The notes under the pieces: model-generated
The model's database searches: none
What the model was told of the DNA's origin: nothing
Seen by the model: the letters and a program-made list of their open reading frames with translations, nothing else
NCBI GenBank assembly: GCA_013213905.1
Contig: JABSSQ010000519.1
Location: forward strand, 1-56,137
DNA from: Verrucomicrobiales bacterium
GTDB lineage: Bacteria; Verrucomicrobiota; Verrucomicrobiia; Verrucomicrobiales; DEV007
Length of the DNA stretch: 56,137 nucleotides
Direction of reading: 5' to 3'
Made by a program: the position numbers and the translations under genes
In this document: piece after piece, positions 1 to 9,585 of the stretch
Layout: each line of letters begins with the position of its first letter
Position numbering within the stretch: position 1 is the first letter of the stretch

Positions 1-190
1 CGATCTTCCAGTATCCCGGATTGAGGGATTCCCAGCCGCTACCATGGAAGAGCGAATCGGCGCGGGAGAAATCATCGACGAGAGTGCCGGGCAGGGCTGC
101 GGCCCGGGCGGCGTGTTCCAGTGACTGGGAGGAAATAGCTGTTGCGCTGGCACCGGCGGCAGAAGTTTTGAGGAAATTGCGTCGTTCCAT
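1..190 (-). CDS. Partial N-terminus of a secreted protein with Tat-type signal (runs off the window)
   Basis: Reverse-strand translation from ATG at 190: MERRNFLKTSAAGASATAISSQSLEHAARAAALPGTLVDDFSRADSLFHGSGWESLNPGYWK; RRNFLK twin-arginine-like motif; open to the window edge. Confidence 0.6.
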   Translation of the reverse strand, partial: MERRNFLKTSAAGASATAISSQSLEHAARAAALPGTLVDDFSRADSLFHGSGWESLNPGYWKI

Positions 191-273
191 GGTTGAGGCT
201 TGAGTTTCAGAAAATTGCAGACACAGAGCAATGTTGGAATCCCTGGATTTCTCACGCCTTTTGAAGGGCGTGA

Positions 274-1554
274 TCAGGGCAGCACCAATGGTCTTCCGGT
301 GCCGGGCGCTACGGGCACCGCTGGCAGGTAGGTCGGCACGAGATCCTCGATAGTAGATGGCTCGGTGCTGTTGGCGCGGCGGTAGCGTTCCATTGCTACC
401 GTGATCTGGAGAACGAGAAGTCGAAAGTTGGTGGAGTTAGTGTGGGATATGATCCTGTCCAGAACCGGCGCGGAATAATGTGCCAAGAAGGTGTAGGGTC
501 TGTAGCGTTGAACTCGTTCGGCGGCATTTTTTCGAGTGATGGCATCATCGTCGTAGACCTGGCAGGCGAGGACACGATTCTGATCAATCCATCCGGCCGG
601 AGCGATGATGAGTGCGCTCCCCATTATTTTATCGAAGAGAGTTTTGAACAGGCCAAATGCCTCCTCCAGTCCGGGGCGTTGAAACATGGTCGGGGTATCG
701 AGATTGGGAATTGCAAATGCCATTCCGTAAGTATCGGTGCCGGTACGATTCTTCTGAATCTGATCAAAGAAATAGAGAGTGAGAGCACGTTCCTGGTTGA
801 GAACGTTGGTAGGTGAAATGGTGGCATGCTTCTTCAAGAGAGCTGCCAGGGTTTGTAGCTGAGCGTTTGAAAGATGCTCAGGTGGAACAGAGTCGGTAAG
901 AAGTTTCGCCGCATTGGAGCGGAATTTGCCTTCGATCAGGAACTGGGTCAGCGAGTGGTCCCCGGTCTTGCGGGCCAATGAGAGCAGCGCGTCCAGTGAT
1001 CTGAGCCCTTCCTCGTATTCTCCTAAATGGAAATGAGCTTTTGCTTTGTACTCAAGCAAGCTCATCGACTTTTGAAGTCTTGATGGATCCCAATAGTAAC
1101 CCGGAGTATCGGGGTGAGCTGGATAAGATGAGAAGTCGAGTTCGAGGGCGGTGTGTTCGAGGTGAGCGATAGGTTCCCGGTAGTATTCCATCGCATTGAA
1201 AAAGTAGCCTGCCATGGCGAACTCTCTCTCTTTGTCGTAGGCGGAGGCAAAGTGAGACTCCCAGGAATCAGGGTGAAAGAAGTGATGTGGTGTCGAGCCG
1301 GAATCAGGGAAATAGGTTCTCGTTAGTGGTTGTTCTGCCAGATTGGAAGAAACGGGAATGGGTTCGGAGCGGTAGTCCTCAAGCAACAACGAAATCCCAA
1401 GCGCTTTGTAGCGCTCTTTACACTCTTTCCACGCTAAGTGACCGCGATAGTTCTCTATCAGATAGAACAAAGGAATCAGGATGAGAAACGCAACGCCCCA
1501 GCGGATCCACCACCGACTCTTGCGATAGCGTTGCCAGAGATGCTTCACCTTCAC
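274..1554 (-). CDS. Hypothetical membrane-anchored protein
   Basis: 426-aa ORF, N-terminal TM segment (WGVAFLILIPLFYLI); stop-start overlap with the upstream response regulator. Confidence 0.75.
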   Translation of the reverse strand: MKVKHLWQRYRKSRWWIRWGVAFLILIPLFYLIENYRGHLAWKECKERYKALGISLLLEDYRSEPIPVSSNLAEQPLTRTYFPDSGSTPHHFFHPDSWESHFASAYDKEREFAMAGYFFNAMEYYREPIAHLEHTALELDFSSYPAHPDTPGYYWDPSRLQKSMSLLEYKAKAHFHLGEYEEGLRSLDALLSLARKTGDHSLTQFLIEGKFRSNAAKLLTDSVPPEHLSNAQLQTLAALLKKHATISPTNVLNQERALTLYFFDQIQKNRTGTDTYGMAFAIPNLDTPTMFQRPGLEEAFGLFKTLFDKIMGSALIIAPAGWIDQNRVLACQVYDDDAITRKNAAERVQRYRPYTFLAHYSAPVLDRIISHTNSTNFRLLVLQITVAMERYRRANSTEPSTIEDLVPTYLPAVPVAPGTGRPLVLP

Positions 1555-1919
1555 TCTCCGACGATCTCTTTCACCTTTGCCATGATCTCGTCGAACTGAA
1601 ACGGCTTGGTGAAGTAGCCCTCCGCTCCTATCGCATCGGCCTCCGCGATCGATTCTACGTTGGCGTGGGCCGACAAAAAGACTACGGGAATGCCTGCGGT
1701 TGATTCGTCGGCCCGCATGCGTCTGAAGGTTTCAAAGCCGTCAATGCCCGGCATCTTGATATCGAGCAGAACCAGGTCCGGGGTCGTCTCGGCGACTGTG
1801 CTCAGGGCTTGCTCACCTGACTGCGCGACAAGCAATTCGTAACCTTCGGGGGCAAGTGCCTGGAAAAGAACCTGCAGGTTGGTGGTGTTGTCGTCGACCA
1901 GAAGGATGCGGGCTGCCAT
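1551..1919 (-). CDS. Single-domain response regulator (CheY-like receiver)
   Basis: ILLVDDNTTNLQVLF, PDLVLLDIKMPGIDGFE, PVVFLSAH, GYFTKPFQFDE: full receiver motif set. Confidence 0.93.
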   Translation of the reverse strand: MAARILLVDDNTTNLQVLFQALAPEGYELLVAQSGEQALSTVAETTPDLVLLDIKMPGIDGFETFRRMRADESTAGIPVVFLSAHANVESIAEADAIGAEGYFTKPFQFDEIMAKVKEIVGE

Positions 1920-1971
1920 GCGGAAAGAGTAACTTAGCGAGCCCTCGAGGGCAATGAGAGCGCACTGGCAA

Positions 1972-3705
1972 TCAATCCTTCTTGATCGTTAAAAAGCGCA
2001 GGTTGTCTCCTCGTTTCAACTCACCTTCGATTTCGACGTGAAATTCAGCTTCGCCGGTCGCCAGTTCCAGGCCGGGAAATGCAATTTCGGTATCGCTTTC
2101 GTTCAGGGTTCCGCTGGCGGAGACATCGCCAAGGTGGACTGTCACCTTGCGTGGGCCGATCGGGTGATCCCATTTTACGGTGGCGGTGTAGGGGCCTTGG
2201 TCGGCCACATTGACAAGCCACCTGCCGCTGGATCCCCATCCGTCCGCCATGCCGACCCGCCAGTCCTGGATGGAAAGATCGGTTTCGAGTTCGTGTTCCG
2301 TGCCGACAATGATGCGCGGTGGTGCGTAGTTGTCAGGGCGTGTCGAGGAGACATCATCGAACCAGTCCTCGTAGAAGGATTTCAGTTCCGCCATTTTCTC
2401 CGGCATCTTTCCGGCCAGATTCTCGGCTTCACCGGGGTCTTCACCAATGCGATAGAGCTCAAATGGGACGCCTTCCTTCATGGTTTCAGAACCGAAGCCG
2501 GTGGGATGGACCAGTTTCCAGTCCTGGGTGCGAACGGCCATATGATGGAAAGGAATAGGCGCATCGCCCCGATGGGTCTGCAGGACGAGGGCGCGGTCCG
2601 GCCAGTCGGAAGGCGTGCCTTCGAGCAGGGGAAGCAGGTTGGTGCCGTCAATCTTGACTCCTTCCGGCAGGGGCGCTCCGCTGGCGGCGGCAAGAGTTGG
2701 TAGCATGTCGATGTGAGCCGCAATGCGGTCGTTCACGTGCCCTGCTTTGAATCTCTCCGGCCAGCGTGCATAAAACATGGTGTGAATGCCTCCGTCATGG
2801 ACATGAGATTTCATGGCTCGGAAATCGCCGACGTAGCGCATCGTATTGGGGCCGTTGTCCGTAAAGAACATCATGAGGGTATTGTCCTTCTGGCCGCTTT
2901 CTTCGAGGTAAGCCTCCAGCTTGCCGACGTTCTGATCGATGTTCTCAATCATGGCGAAGACGCGGGCGACGGTGTCCTTGTGCTTGTCGCTTTCGTTTCC
3001 ATTGAGGATGGGCGAGAGGTCGGCGGACTGGTAGTAGGCCAGTAGATCCTCGGGCACATCATGGTAGGGGCCGTGGGGGGCATTAGGGGGGAGGTAGGCC
3101 AGGAAAGGTTTGCCCTCGGCCTGGCACTTCTTCATCCACTCAATCGCGGCATCGAAGTAGACGTCGGTGCAATAGCCTTCGCTTTGCACTTGCTCTCCGT
3201 TGTGAAAGAGAATGGCGTCGGTGTAGCGCCTTTCGTTTTCAATGGGTTCGGAGGGCTGGGCCAGTCCGCCGCCGCGGTGGATCAGCACTTCATCAAAACC
3301 CTGCTCCTGGGGACGGAGCGGGTAGTTGTCGCCGAGGTGCCACTTTCCGAAAATGCCCGTCGCGTATCCGGCTTCTTTGAGCATCTCGGCGATGGTGACT
3401 TCCTCGGGTTCCATCATGGAGCGTCCCTTGAAGGTGTCGATGCAGCGGGTGCGTTGATTGTAGCGTCCTGTCATGAGGCTGGCACGGGTGGGGGAGCAGA
3501 CCGGCGAGACGTAGAAATTGGAGAGCTCAGCGCTTTCACCGGCGAATGCATCGAGATGAGGTGTGCGGATGACAGGGTTTCCAGTGACGCCGAGGTCGCC
3601 GTATCCCATGTCATCCGGCATGATGATGATAATGTTGGGTGGTGTGGCGGCTCCGTAGAGAGGGAGTGCCAACAGGGAAATAAAAAGGAGCAATCGTTGC
3701 TTCAT
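1972..3705 (-). CDS. Secreted arylsulfatase, Cys-type
   Basis: Signal peptide; PPNIIIIMPDDMGYGDLG; active site VCSPTRASLMTGR; GKWHLGD. Confidence 0.93.
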   Translation of the reverse strand: MKQRLLLFISLLALPLYGAATPPNIIIIMPDDMGYGDLGVTGNPVIRTPHLDAFAGESAELSNFYVSPVCSPTRASLMTGRYNQRTRCIDTFKGRSMMEPEEVTIAEMLKEAGYATGIFGKWHLGDNYPLRPQEQGFDEVLIHRGGGLAQPSEPIENERRYTDAILFHNGEQVQSEGYCTDVYFDAAIEWMKKCQAEGKPFLAYLPPNAPHGPYHDVPEDLLAYYQSADLSPILNGNESDKHKDTVARVFAMIENIDQNVGKLEAYLEESGQKDNTLMMFFTDNGPNTMRYVGDFRAMKSHVHDGGIHTMFYARWPERFKAGHVNDRIAAHIDMLPTLAAASGAPLPEGVKIDGTNLLPLLEGTPSDWPDRALVLQTHRGDAPIPFHHMAVRTQDWKLVHPTGFGSETMKEGVPFELYRIGEDPGEAENLAGKMPEKMAELKSFYEDWFDDVSSTRPDNYAPPRIIVGTEHELETDLSIQDWRVGMADGWGSSGRWLVNVADQGPYTATVKWDHPIGPRKVTVHLGDVSASGTLNESDTEIAFPGLELATGEAEFHVEIEGELKRGDNLRFLTIKKD

Positions 3706-3795
3706 GTTCGGTATGCTGCCTGAGGAATCAGCCTCTGTCGCTGGCGGGGTTGCGGCTGAAATTTCAGGCGGTGATTGGGTATAGCGAGAGTGACC

Positions 3796-5070
3796 TCACT
3801 CGCTAAGGCTGGCTTTGACTCGCTGAACTTCCGTTTCGATAAAGTCCGGAAAGAATCCCGGGTAGAATGTTTGTAGGGTCGACAAAATCTTGAGGGCGTG
3901 CTCTTGCGAGACCTCGGCTTCATCGCTGATTCCTTCTTCTTCCAACAGTGAGGCTGCTCGCTGATGGAGGAACGCCTCGTAGCAAAGGTGTTCGAGGTCA
4001 GGAGCTCTATTCACCGCGCTGAGCCAAAGTTGGTATTTGTCCATTTCTGATTGAGTGAGGCGAACGATGAGTTGATTCGATTTCCTGTTGAGGATGGCAG
4101 ATGCGCCTGGATTGAAGTGGAAACCAAGCGATTCAAGCAAGTCCCTGGCATTCCGGGAGGTGTTCACAAGAAAGCACTCTGGAGCCTGGTTTACCGTGGT
4201 TGGAGCTTCGCTGCAGATAGTGCTGAGAGGACCGATGATGATTTGGGTCTGCTCAAAGTGATAACGAAGGCCTGCCAGGGAGGTCGTGTAGCGCAGCGCC
4301 TCGGACATGGGGGCGTTGGAGAGTCGCAGGGTGATGCGGGTGTTGAATATACTCTCAAGAGTAGTTTGATCGGGAGTGCTCTCGTTCGCTCCAAAGCCCC
4401 GTTGAGCGCCCTCTTCTCGACTGGGATCAGCTCGACCGCCAAAGGGTGAAGCCTCACCCTTTTTGCGATTTGGGGTGAATGGAACAATGTCAGACTCGCG
4501 AATAACGAAATCAAAGGTAGTTCCTTCAGGCGCATTCTCCCTACCCAGCCGATCGATCGTATCAAGAGCTTCCTTGAGTGGCGTGTCTGTGAATTCAATC
4601 TTCGGAATGATCACCCTCTTGAGCATTCGCTTCGCCTCAAGATTTGGGTTGAGAGATATCAGTTGATTGCCAAGCGTCTTCGACGCGACTTCGGCAAATT
4701 CGGCGCGATCGATTTTCCCCTCTTCGAGAAGATACATGCCTCGGCCGATGAAGCGGCGGCGATACTCCTGTTTGATGGGTTCCGTTCTTGGGTGATCCGG
4801 GAGGAGACGGATCGCCTTGTCGAGTTTCTCAAGGTAGTCTAGTCCTGTAACGGGTTCAGTTTGATCCACATTTTTCCAAAAGAGCTCATCCGCCCGGTCA
4901 ACGAGACCTTTTTCTTCGTCCGACAGGGGTGGGGGCGATGACGGTAATTCTTCTGCAACAGCTTGCACAAAGTAAGAAGCGCTGCCAATGGCGAGCGTTG
5001 TCGCGAGTGTTCGAGGCCAGGCATTCATCTGAGCTACTCCGATTGCAGCGGGCAACCAGTCGGAGGTCAA
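3796..5070 (-). CDS. Hypothetical secreted protein with secretin/STN-like repeats
   Basis: IPKIEFTDTPLKEALDTIDRLGR and ITLRLSNAPMSEALRYTTSLAGLRYHFEQTQIIIGP resemble STN-type repeats; N-terminal hydrophobic segment. Confidence 0.6.
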   Translation of the reverse strand: MTSDWLPAAIGVAQMNAWPRTLATTLAIGSASYFVQAVAEELPSSPPPLSDEEKGLVDRADELFWKNVDQTEPVTGLDYLEKLDKAIRLLPDHPRTEPIKQEYRRRFIGRGMYLLEEGKIDRAEFAEVASKTLGNQLISLNPNLEAKRMLKRVIIPKIEFTDTPLKEALDTIDRLGRENAPEGTTFDFVIRESDIVPFTPNRKKGEASPFGGRADPSREEGAQRGFGANESTPDQTTLESIFNTRITLRLSNAPMSEALRYTTSLAGLRYHFEQTQIIIGPLSTICSEAPTTVNQAPECFLVNTSRNARDLLESLGFHFNPGASAILNRKSNQLIVRLTQSEMDKYQLWLSAVNRAPDLEHLCYEAFLHQRAASLLEEEGISDEAEVSQEHALKILSTLQTFYPGFFPDFIETEVQRVKASLSE

Positions 5071-5094
5071 GCCTGTTGAAGATTCTGGGTGACC

Positions 5095-5628
5095 TCAGCG
5101 CTTGCGAGAGAGAGCCCTGAAGAGAGCATTAGGAATACTCCAAAGAAGTCGCACCGTGCCCGAAAAGATCCACCAGATCGTGCAGAGACATAGCAGGACC
5201 AACTTGAATGGGGCACGTAGAATCGGAAGGAAGAGCTTGTAGAGAAGAAACCCCCCAAACGTTGGTGGATAATCCGGGTCAATGTTCCACTGCTCCCGGG
5301 GTCGGTAGAACCAGTTCAGCCTTCGACCTGAGATCTTTACGGCTTCCTCTCCGGCGTCGATGGCTTCATCCAGATCCACATCGAAGAACTCCCGCTTTGG
5401 ATTCGTTCGGTAGGCGGATAGCGATCGGTGAATCAGTCGCTCTGCTTTGATGCAGTCCTCGGTTCGTCCATACCACGCGACAGTGAAAGGAGTTGGGATA
5501 CCGGTAGCCTGAGAAAGCTCTTCTGCGCGAAATTCAGGGTGATGATGAGTGCGGCCGATCTTGAGCCGGTCAGGCTCCAGTGATTCGTTCTGGAGGATGT
5601 ATATGTAGCCGGCGTCGGGGGACCGCAT
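5095..5628 (-). CDS. T5orf172/GIY-YIG superfamily domain protein with hydrophobic C-terminus
   Basis: GYIYILQNESLEPDRLKIGRTHHHPEFRAEELSQATGIPTPFTVAWYGRTEDCIKAERLIHRSL...REFFDVD, followed by hydrophobic LLYKLFLPILRAPFKLVLLCLCTIWWIF. Confidence 0.75.
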   Translation of the reverse strand: MRSPDAGYIYILQNESLEPDRLKIGRTHHHPEFRAEELSQATGIPTPFTVAWYGRTEDCIKAERLIHRSLSAYRTNPKREFFDVDLDEAIDAGEEAVKISGRRLNWFYRPREQWNIDPDYPPTFGGFLLYKLFLPILRAPFKLVLLCLCTIWWIFSGTVRLLWSIPNALFRALSRKR

Positions 5629-5671
5629 GGGCGGTATGATAGGCGCAGCGAAGGGGGATTGCTAATGTGTT

Positions 5672-8600
5672 TTAGAAGTTAGTTGGCTTTAGAGGCTGTT
5701 TTGGTTTCTGGTTATTAGTTTTCGGCTGGTTTGATTTCGGAGGCGCTTTGGGTTTGGATGATTGTTTGGAGGTGGGAGCGTCGTTGATCATCGACTCGTC
5801 CCAGCCGAAGCGGGCGAAGTAGTCGGTCATCTGTTGGTAGAGTTTTCGGGTTAACTCGGGCTCTTTTCCGGCAAGGTTGTTTCGCTCGCCGATATCATCC
5901 TTGAGGTTGAAGAGAAAGATCTCGTCGGTGTCGATGTCCTTGATCAGTTTGTAGTCGCCCTGGATGATGGTGGCGTCCTGTGGCGGGCGGGGTTTGGAGA
6001 ATTTGAAGACGAGAAAAGGGTCTTTGCGGTCGACCGGTTTCTTGCCGCCGCTCTCGAGGTGTTGAGTGAGACTGGCACCTTCGACACGAGAAGGGATTTG
6101 ATCCGCCCCTCCGGCCAGGTCCATGACCGTGGCGAAGACATCGGTGCCGACGACGGGCGTGGGCGAATGGGCGTTGGCAGGAATGCCGGGGCCGCGCACG
6201 ATGAAGGGCACGCGGATGCCACCTTCGCTGACGTGATACTTGTGGCTGCGTTGGGGATAGGCTTTGTAGAAGCCGCGTTCTTTGACGGTCTTCTTGAAGT
6301 CGCTCTTGTTTTCGTAGCCGTTGTCAGCGGTGTAGATGACGTAGGTGTTGTCGGCAATGCCGAGTTCGTCGATTCGATCGAGCACCTGACCAATGCCGGT
6401 GTCGAGGTCTTCGTTCATGGCAGCCCACAGGGCATGGTGGTGATAGTCAGTCGCGTCGTCGGCGTACTCGGTTTCGTATTTGGCGATGGTTTCGGCCCGG
6501 GCCTGATACTTGAGGTGATTGGCGTAGTGCGAGATCTGCAGGTAGAAGGGCTTGCCGGCCTCGACCTGTTCTTCGATGAACTCGTTGCTGCGGCGACTCA
6601 GGTCAAAGATGAGCTTGGGGTCGCTCGGATCCTTGGAGTTGCCGGTGCCGTTGCCGGCTCCGCCGTCACTGAGATCGTAGCCAAGCGTCTCGGGCGATCG
6701 GCCGATGTGCCATTTGCCAAGGTGGGCGCACACGTAGTTCGGATCGATGCTCTTGAGCACGTGAGCGAGGGCTTCCTGATCCTTGGCGTCCCAGTCACGA
6801 ATGCCATCGGCTCCGAAGATGCCGAGGCTGGTGGGACTGCGACCGAACTGGATCGCATGCCGAGTGGGCGAGCAGGTGGGAGCGGGCGAGTAGGCCTGTG
6901 AAAACCGCATGCCTTCAGCGGCGAGTCGATCGAGGTTGGGGGTGCGAAAGTAGGTGCTGCCGGAACCGGGATCGTCGGGATCCATTCGCGTCGAAAGTGC
7001 GTTCCAGCCCTGGTCGTCTCCGAGGATGAAGATGAAGTTCGGTGGCGAAGCCACCGAAATTGTTGGTTCTTGGTTCTTAGTTGTTGGTTGGGTTTTTTCG
7101 GGGGATTTAGGTGGGTTGGAAAGGAGAATGTGGTCGACGACGATGTGGCCCCAGCCTTTGGAGGCATTGTCGACAATTGTGATGCGGGCTTCTTTGCCTT
7201 TCCAGTCGCCGATGTCCCAGGAGATGAGCTCAAGGATCTTGTTTCCCTGCTCATCTTTGCTGGCCGGACCGGTGGCTGATTTGACGACCTCGCCGTCGAC
7301 TTTCAGGTTGAGGCAGGTTTCGCCGGGGTGATTGCCTCCGCCGATGAGGAAGGAGAGCTGCGTGTGTTCAATGGTGAAGGGTGGGGAGGTCAAGGTGCCG
7401 GTGGCGGCATCGCCCCCGCCGGTGACGATGGAATCGATGAGCCGATCTCCCTGGTAGCCGGCAACCGGCCGGACGGCGGTGGTGGGACCTTTGCCGAAGG
7501 CGGTGCCGGTCGTGGTCCAATCGCTGTGGCTTTCCTTCTCGAAGTCGGCCAGGAGTCGATCACCGGGCTCCAGCTTTGGCAGCGTCAGCGCTTTTTTTTT
7601 ACCTTGGGCTTTGCCCTTCGCTTTTCCTTTACCCTTGGCGGCGGGGGAAGCGGTTGGGGCGCGTGGTCCCGGTTCGCGATCCGAGACGGGTGTCAGGGCG
7701 GCTTCAGTGTCGTTATTGAGACGAAGCACTGAGACATACATGGCGCTGCAGAGGGAACGATCTTCGGCATCGAGCAAGGCGGTGCTGAGCTGAGTTTTGC
7801 CGGCGGGTAGTTTTACGGTGAAGCGGGCGTAGCGGTCTTTCGCTTTGACGTCCTGGGTGTAATTTTTGCCGTCGATCTGGAGGTTCGCAGCGGTGATGGG
7901 GCGGGCGCTGAAGCTCTGGTCGTCCGGTCCGGCTTTGCCTTCGGTGAGGGATTTCATCGATTCCTTCGACCAGCGGCGTAGATCAATTTCGTAAGTGCCG
8001 GGGCGGTCGACGATCACGTTCCAGTAGCCGATCGAGACGGCCTTGGTGAGACCGCCGCCGTTATCGCAGTAGTCGCCAACCCAATCCTGAGCGTAGAGGG
8101 TGGAATAGTTGGCCGCCTCCGACCCAACGATGATCCAGCGGGGCGTGTCGAAGAGTGGTTTGGCTTCCTCGTGCCAGGCGTCGTAATGCGCTGACATGGC
8201 TTTGACAACTTCTGCGTGTTGATCGGCGACGTTGGTCTGCTGGCCGGGATCGTGTCTCACGTTGTAGAGTTCGAGTGGGGTTCCGGGGGGCGGGGGATTC
8301 CGCCCCTTCCTGGGTTTGAGCAGGCGCCACTCGTTCCACATGACCACTGCTGGATCCCAGGGCTCGCCAGAGGTGCGATACTGAACGACCAGTTTGCGGT
8401 CGGGGAGTTCGTTGGCCTCGCCGGTGAGGAGCCCGGCCAGACTGGTGCCGTCGAAGGGCAGGGGTGATTCCAAGGTGTCGAGGGAGCAGAGTTCGATCAA
8501 GGTGGGAAGCAGATCCTGCACCTGGGTCATTTCGGCGATGTCGTTGCCGTGCTTGAGCTGGCCCCCGGGCCAGCGCACAAAGCAGGGGACGCGGTGGCCG

Positions 8601-9565
8601 CCTTCGTAAACACTGGTCTTCTTGTCGCGCATGCCGGCGTTGAAGATTTCTTTGGCGCCGGTGCTCTGGGTGCCGTTGTCGGACAGGTAAATGACGAGCG
8701 TGTTATCCTTGAGTTGTTTCTGATCGAGGAAGGTTTCGAGGCGACCGAGATTTTCGTCGAGGTTGGCGATCATGCCGTAGAACTCGGCAGGCTGTTTCTT
8801 GCCTTCAAACTCTCCAACATAGGGCGCTACGTATTTTTCCGGTGCAATGTTAGGCACGTGTGGGGTGTTGGTGGGCAGGTAGACGAAGAAAGGTTGCTCG
8901 ACTTTGCCGAGAGTTCTCAGTTCTTGGTTCTTGGTTGTTTGTTCTTCCATCCAATCCATGGCTTCGTTGAAGAAGATGTCGGTGCAGTAGCCTCGGTACT
9001 TTTGATCGACGCCGTTGTGGGACAGAACGGGATCGAAGTAGACATCGGTGAGGTTGTCCCAGTGGTCAGCCAGAGAGGTGATGCCCCAGGCGCGGTGGTA
9101 AATGGTTTCTTGGAAGCCCCGGTCCTGGGGGCGGTGGGGGTAGCTGTCGCCGAGGTGCCATTTGCCGAAGTGGCCGGTGGCGTAGCCGGATTCGGCGAAG
9201 TAGTCTGCCATGGTCGGGAGTTCGGCGCGCATCATGGAACGGCCCTGGCAGACGGCAGTGCAACCGTTGCGCATCGCATCAATGCCGGTCATGAGTTGCC
9301 CGCGAGTGGGCGAGCACATCGGTGCGACATGAAAGTCGGTGAAGCGCACCGCACTCTCTCGGAACTGATCCATGTTCGGAGTTTCGAGAACGGGATTGCC
9401 GTGGGCTGAAAAGTCGCCGTAGCCCTGGTCGTCGGTGATGATGACGATCACGTTCGGTCGGCCGTTGGCCGAAGTTTTTAGTTCTTGGTTCTTGGTTCTT
9501 GGTTTCTCAGCAAAGACTGACGCAGTGAGAGCCAGAGAGAGCAGTGGGTGGAGAAGTCGTTTCAT
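5672..9565 (-). CDS. Bimodular sulfatase: sulfatase / GH32-associated beta-sandwich / sulfatase
   Basis: 1297-aa ORF; two sulfatase cores (RPNVIVIITDDQGYGD...MCSPTRGQLMTG; PPNFIFILGDDQGWN...TCSPTRHAIQFGR) separated by LLADFEKESHSDWTTTGTAFGKGP...LSFLIGGGNHPGETCLNLKVDG...GWGHIVVDHILL. Confidence 0.92.
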   Translation of the reverse strand: MKRLLHPLLSLALTASVFAEKPRTKNQELKTSANGRPNVIVIITDDQGYGDFSAHGNPVLETPNMDQFRESAVRFTDFHVAPMCSPTRGQLMTGIDAMRNGCTAVCQGRSMMRAELPTMADYFAESGYATGHFGKWHLGDSYPHRPQDRGFQETIYHRAWGITSLADHWDNLTDVYFDPVLSHNGVDQKYRGYCTDIFFNEAMDWMEEQTTKNQELRTLGKVEQPFFVYLPTNTPHVPNIAPEKYVAPYVGEFEGKKQPAEFYGMIANLDENLGRLETFLDQKQLKDNTLVIYLSDNGTQSTGAKEIFNAGMRDKKTSVYEGGHRVPCFVRWPGGQLKHGNDIAEMTQVQDLLPTLIELCSLDTLESPLPFDGTSLAGLLTGEANELPDRKLVVQYRTSGEPWDPAVVMWNEWRLLKPRKGRNPPPPGTPLELYNVRHDPGQQTNVADQHAEVVKAMSAHYDAWHEEAKPLFDTPRWIIVGSEAANYSTLYAQDWVGDYCDNGGGLTKAVSIGYWNVIVDRPGTYEIDLRRWSKESMKSLTEGKAGPDDQSFSARPITAANLQIDGKNYTQDVKAKDRYARFTVKLPAGKTQLSTALLDAEDRSLCSAMYVSVLRLNNDTEAALTPVSDREPGPRAPTASPAAKGKGKAKGKAQGKKKALTLPKLEPGDRLLADFEKESHSDWTTTGTAFGKGPTTAVRPVAGYQGDRLIDSIVTGGGDAATGTLTSPPFTIEHTQLSFLIGGGNHPGETCLNLKVDGEVVKSATGPASKDEQGNKILELISWDIGDWKGKEARITIVDNASKGWGHIVVDHILLSNPPKSPEKTQPTTKNQEPTISVASPPNFIFILGDDQGWNALSTRMDPDDPGSGSTYFRTPNLDRLAAEGMRFSQAYSPAPTCSPTRHAIQFGRSPTSLGIFGADGIRDWDAKDQEALAHVLKSIDPNYVCAHLGKWHIGRSPETLGYDLSDGGAGNGTGNSKDPSDPKLIFDLSRRSNEFIEEQVEAGKPFYLQISHYANHLKYQARAETIAKYETEYADDATDYHHHALWAAMNEDLDTGIGQVLDRIDELGIADNTYVIYTADNGYENKSDFKKTVKERGFYKAYPQRSHKYHVSEGGIRVPFIVRGPGIPANAHSPTPVVGTDVFATVMDLAGGADQIPSRVEGASLTQHLESGGKKPVDRKDPFLVFKFSKPRPPQDATIIQGDYKLIKDIDTDEIFLFNLKDDIGERNNLAGKEPELTRKLYQQMTDYFARFGWDESMINDAPTSKQSSKPKAPPKSNQPKTNNQKPKQPLKPTNF
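5704..5731. repeat. Degenerate heptamer array at the 3' end of the 5672..9565 ORF
   Basis: GTTTCTG GTTATTA GTTTTCG GCTGGTT. Confidence 0.5.
7059..7093. repeat. Heptamer array (5 units) in the linker before the second sulfatase domain of 5672..9565
   Basis: ATTGTTG GTTCTTG GTTCTTA GTTGTTG GTTGGGT. Confidence 0.8.
7110..7590 (-). other. GH32-associated (DUF4980-like) beta-sandwich domain between two sulfatases (approximate bounds)
   Basis: Translation closely parallels the domain preceding GH32 in the 14377..20973 ORF (LxSFLIGGGNHPGET, DIGDWKGKEARI, GWGHIVVDHI). Confidence 0.7.
8913..8947. repeat. Heptamer array (5 units) inside the first sulfatase domain of 5672..9565
   Basis: GTTCTCA GTTCTTG GTTCTTG GTTGTTT GTTCTTC; encodes EEQTTKNQELRT on the minus strand. 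Confidence 0.8.
9474..9508. repeat. Heptamer array (5 units) after the signal peptide of 5672..9565
   Basis: GTTTTTA GTTCTTG GTTCTTG GTTCTTG GTTTCTC; encodes EKPRTKNQELKT. Confidence 0.85.
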
Positions 9566-9585
9566 GAATAGAGTCGGATGGGTAG

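Noticed and set aside
1551-1919. Response regulator as part of a two-component system for the sulfatase locus
   Set aside because: No histidine kinase or output domain nearby; pairing with the locus would be speculation.
7590-7640. Lysine/glycine-rich stretch AAKGKGKAKGKAQGKKK as a possible functional motif
   Set aside because: Most simply a low-complexity inter-domain linker next to the beta-sandwich module.
2038-9409. Long antisense ORFs such as 2038..2703 (+), 2713..3045 (+), 3061..3723 (+), 6059..6901 (+) and 8549..9409 (+)
   Set aside because: They lie opposite conserved sulfatase coding sequence, lack recognisable domains and show the Val/Gly-rich composition typical of antisense frames in GC-rich genes.
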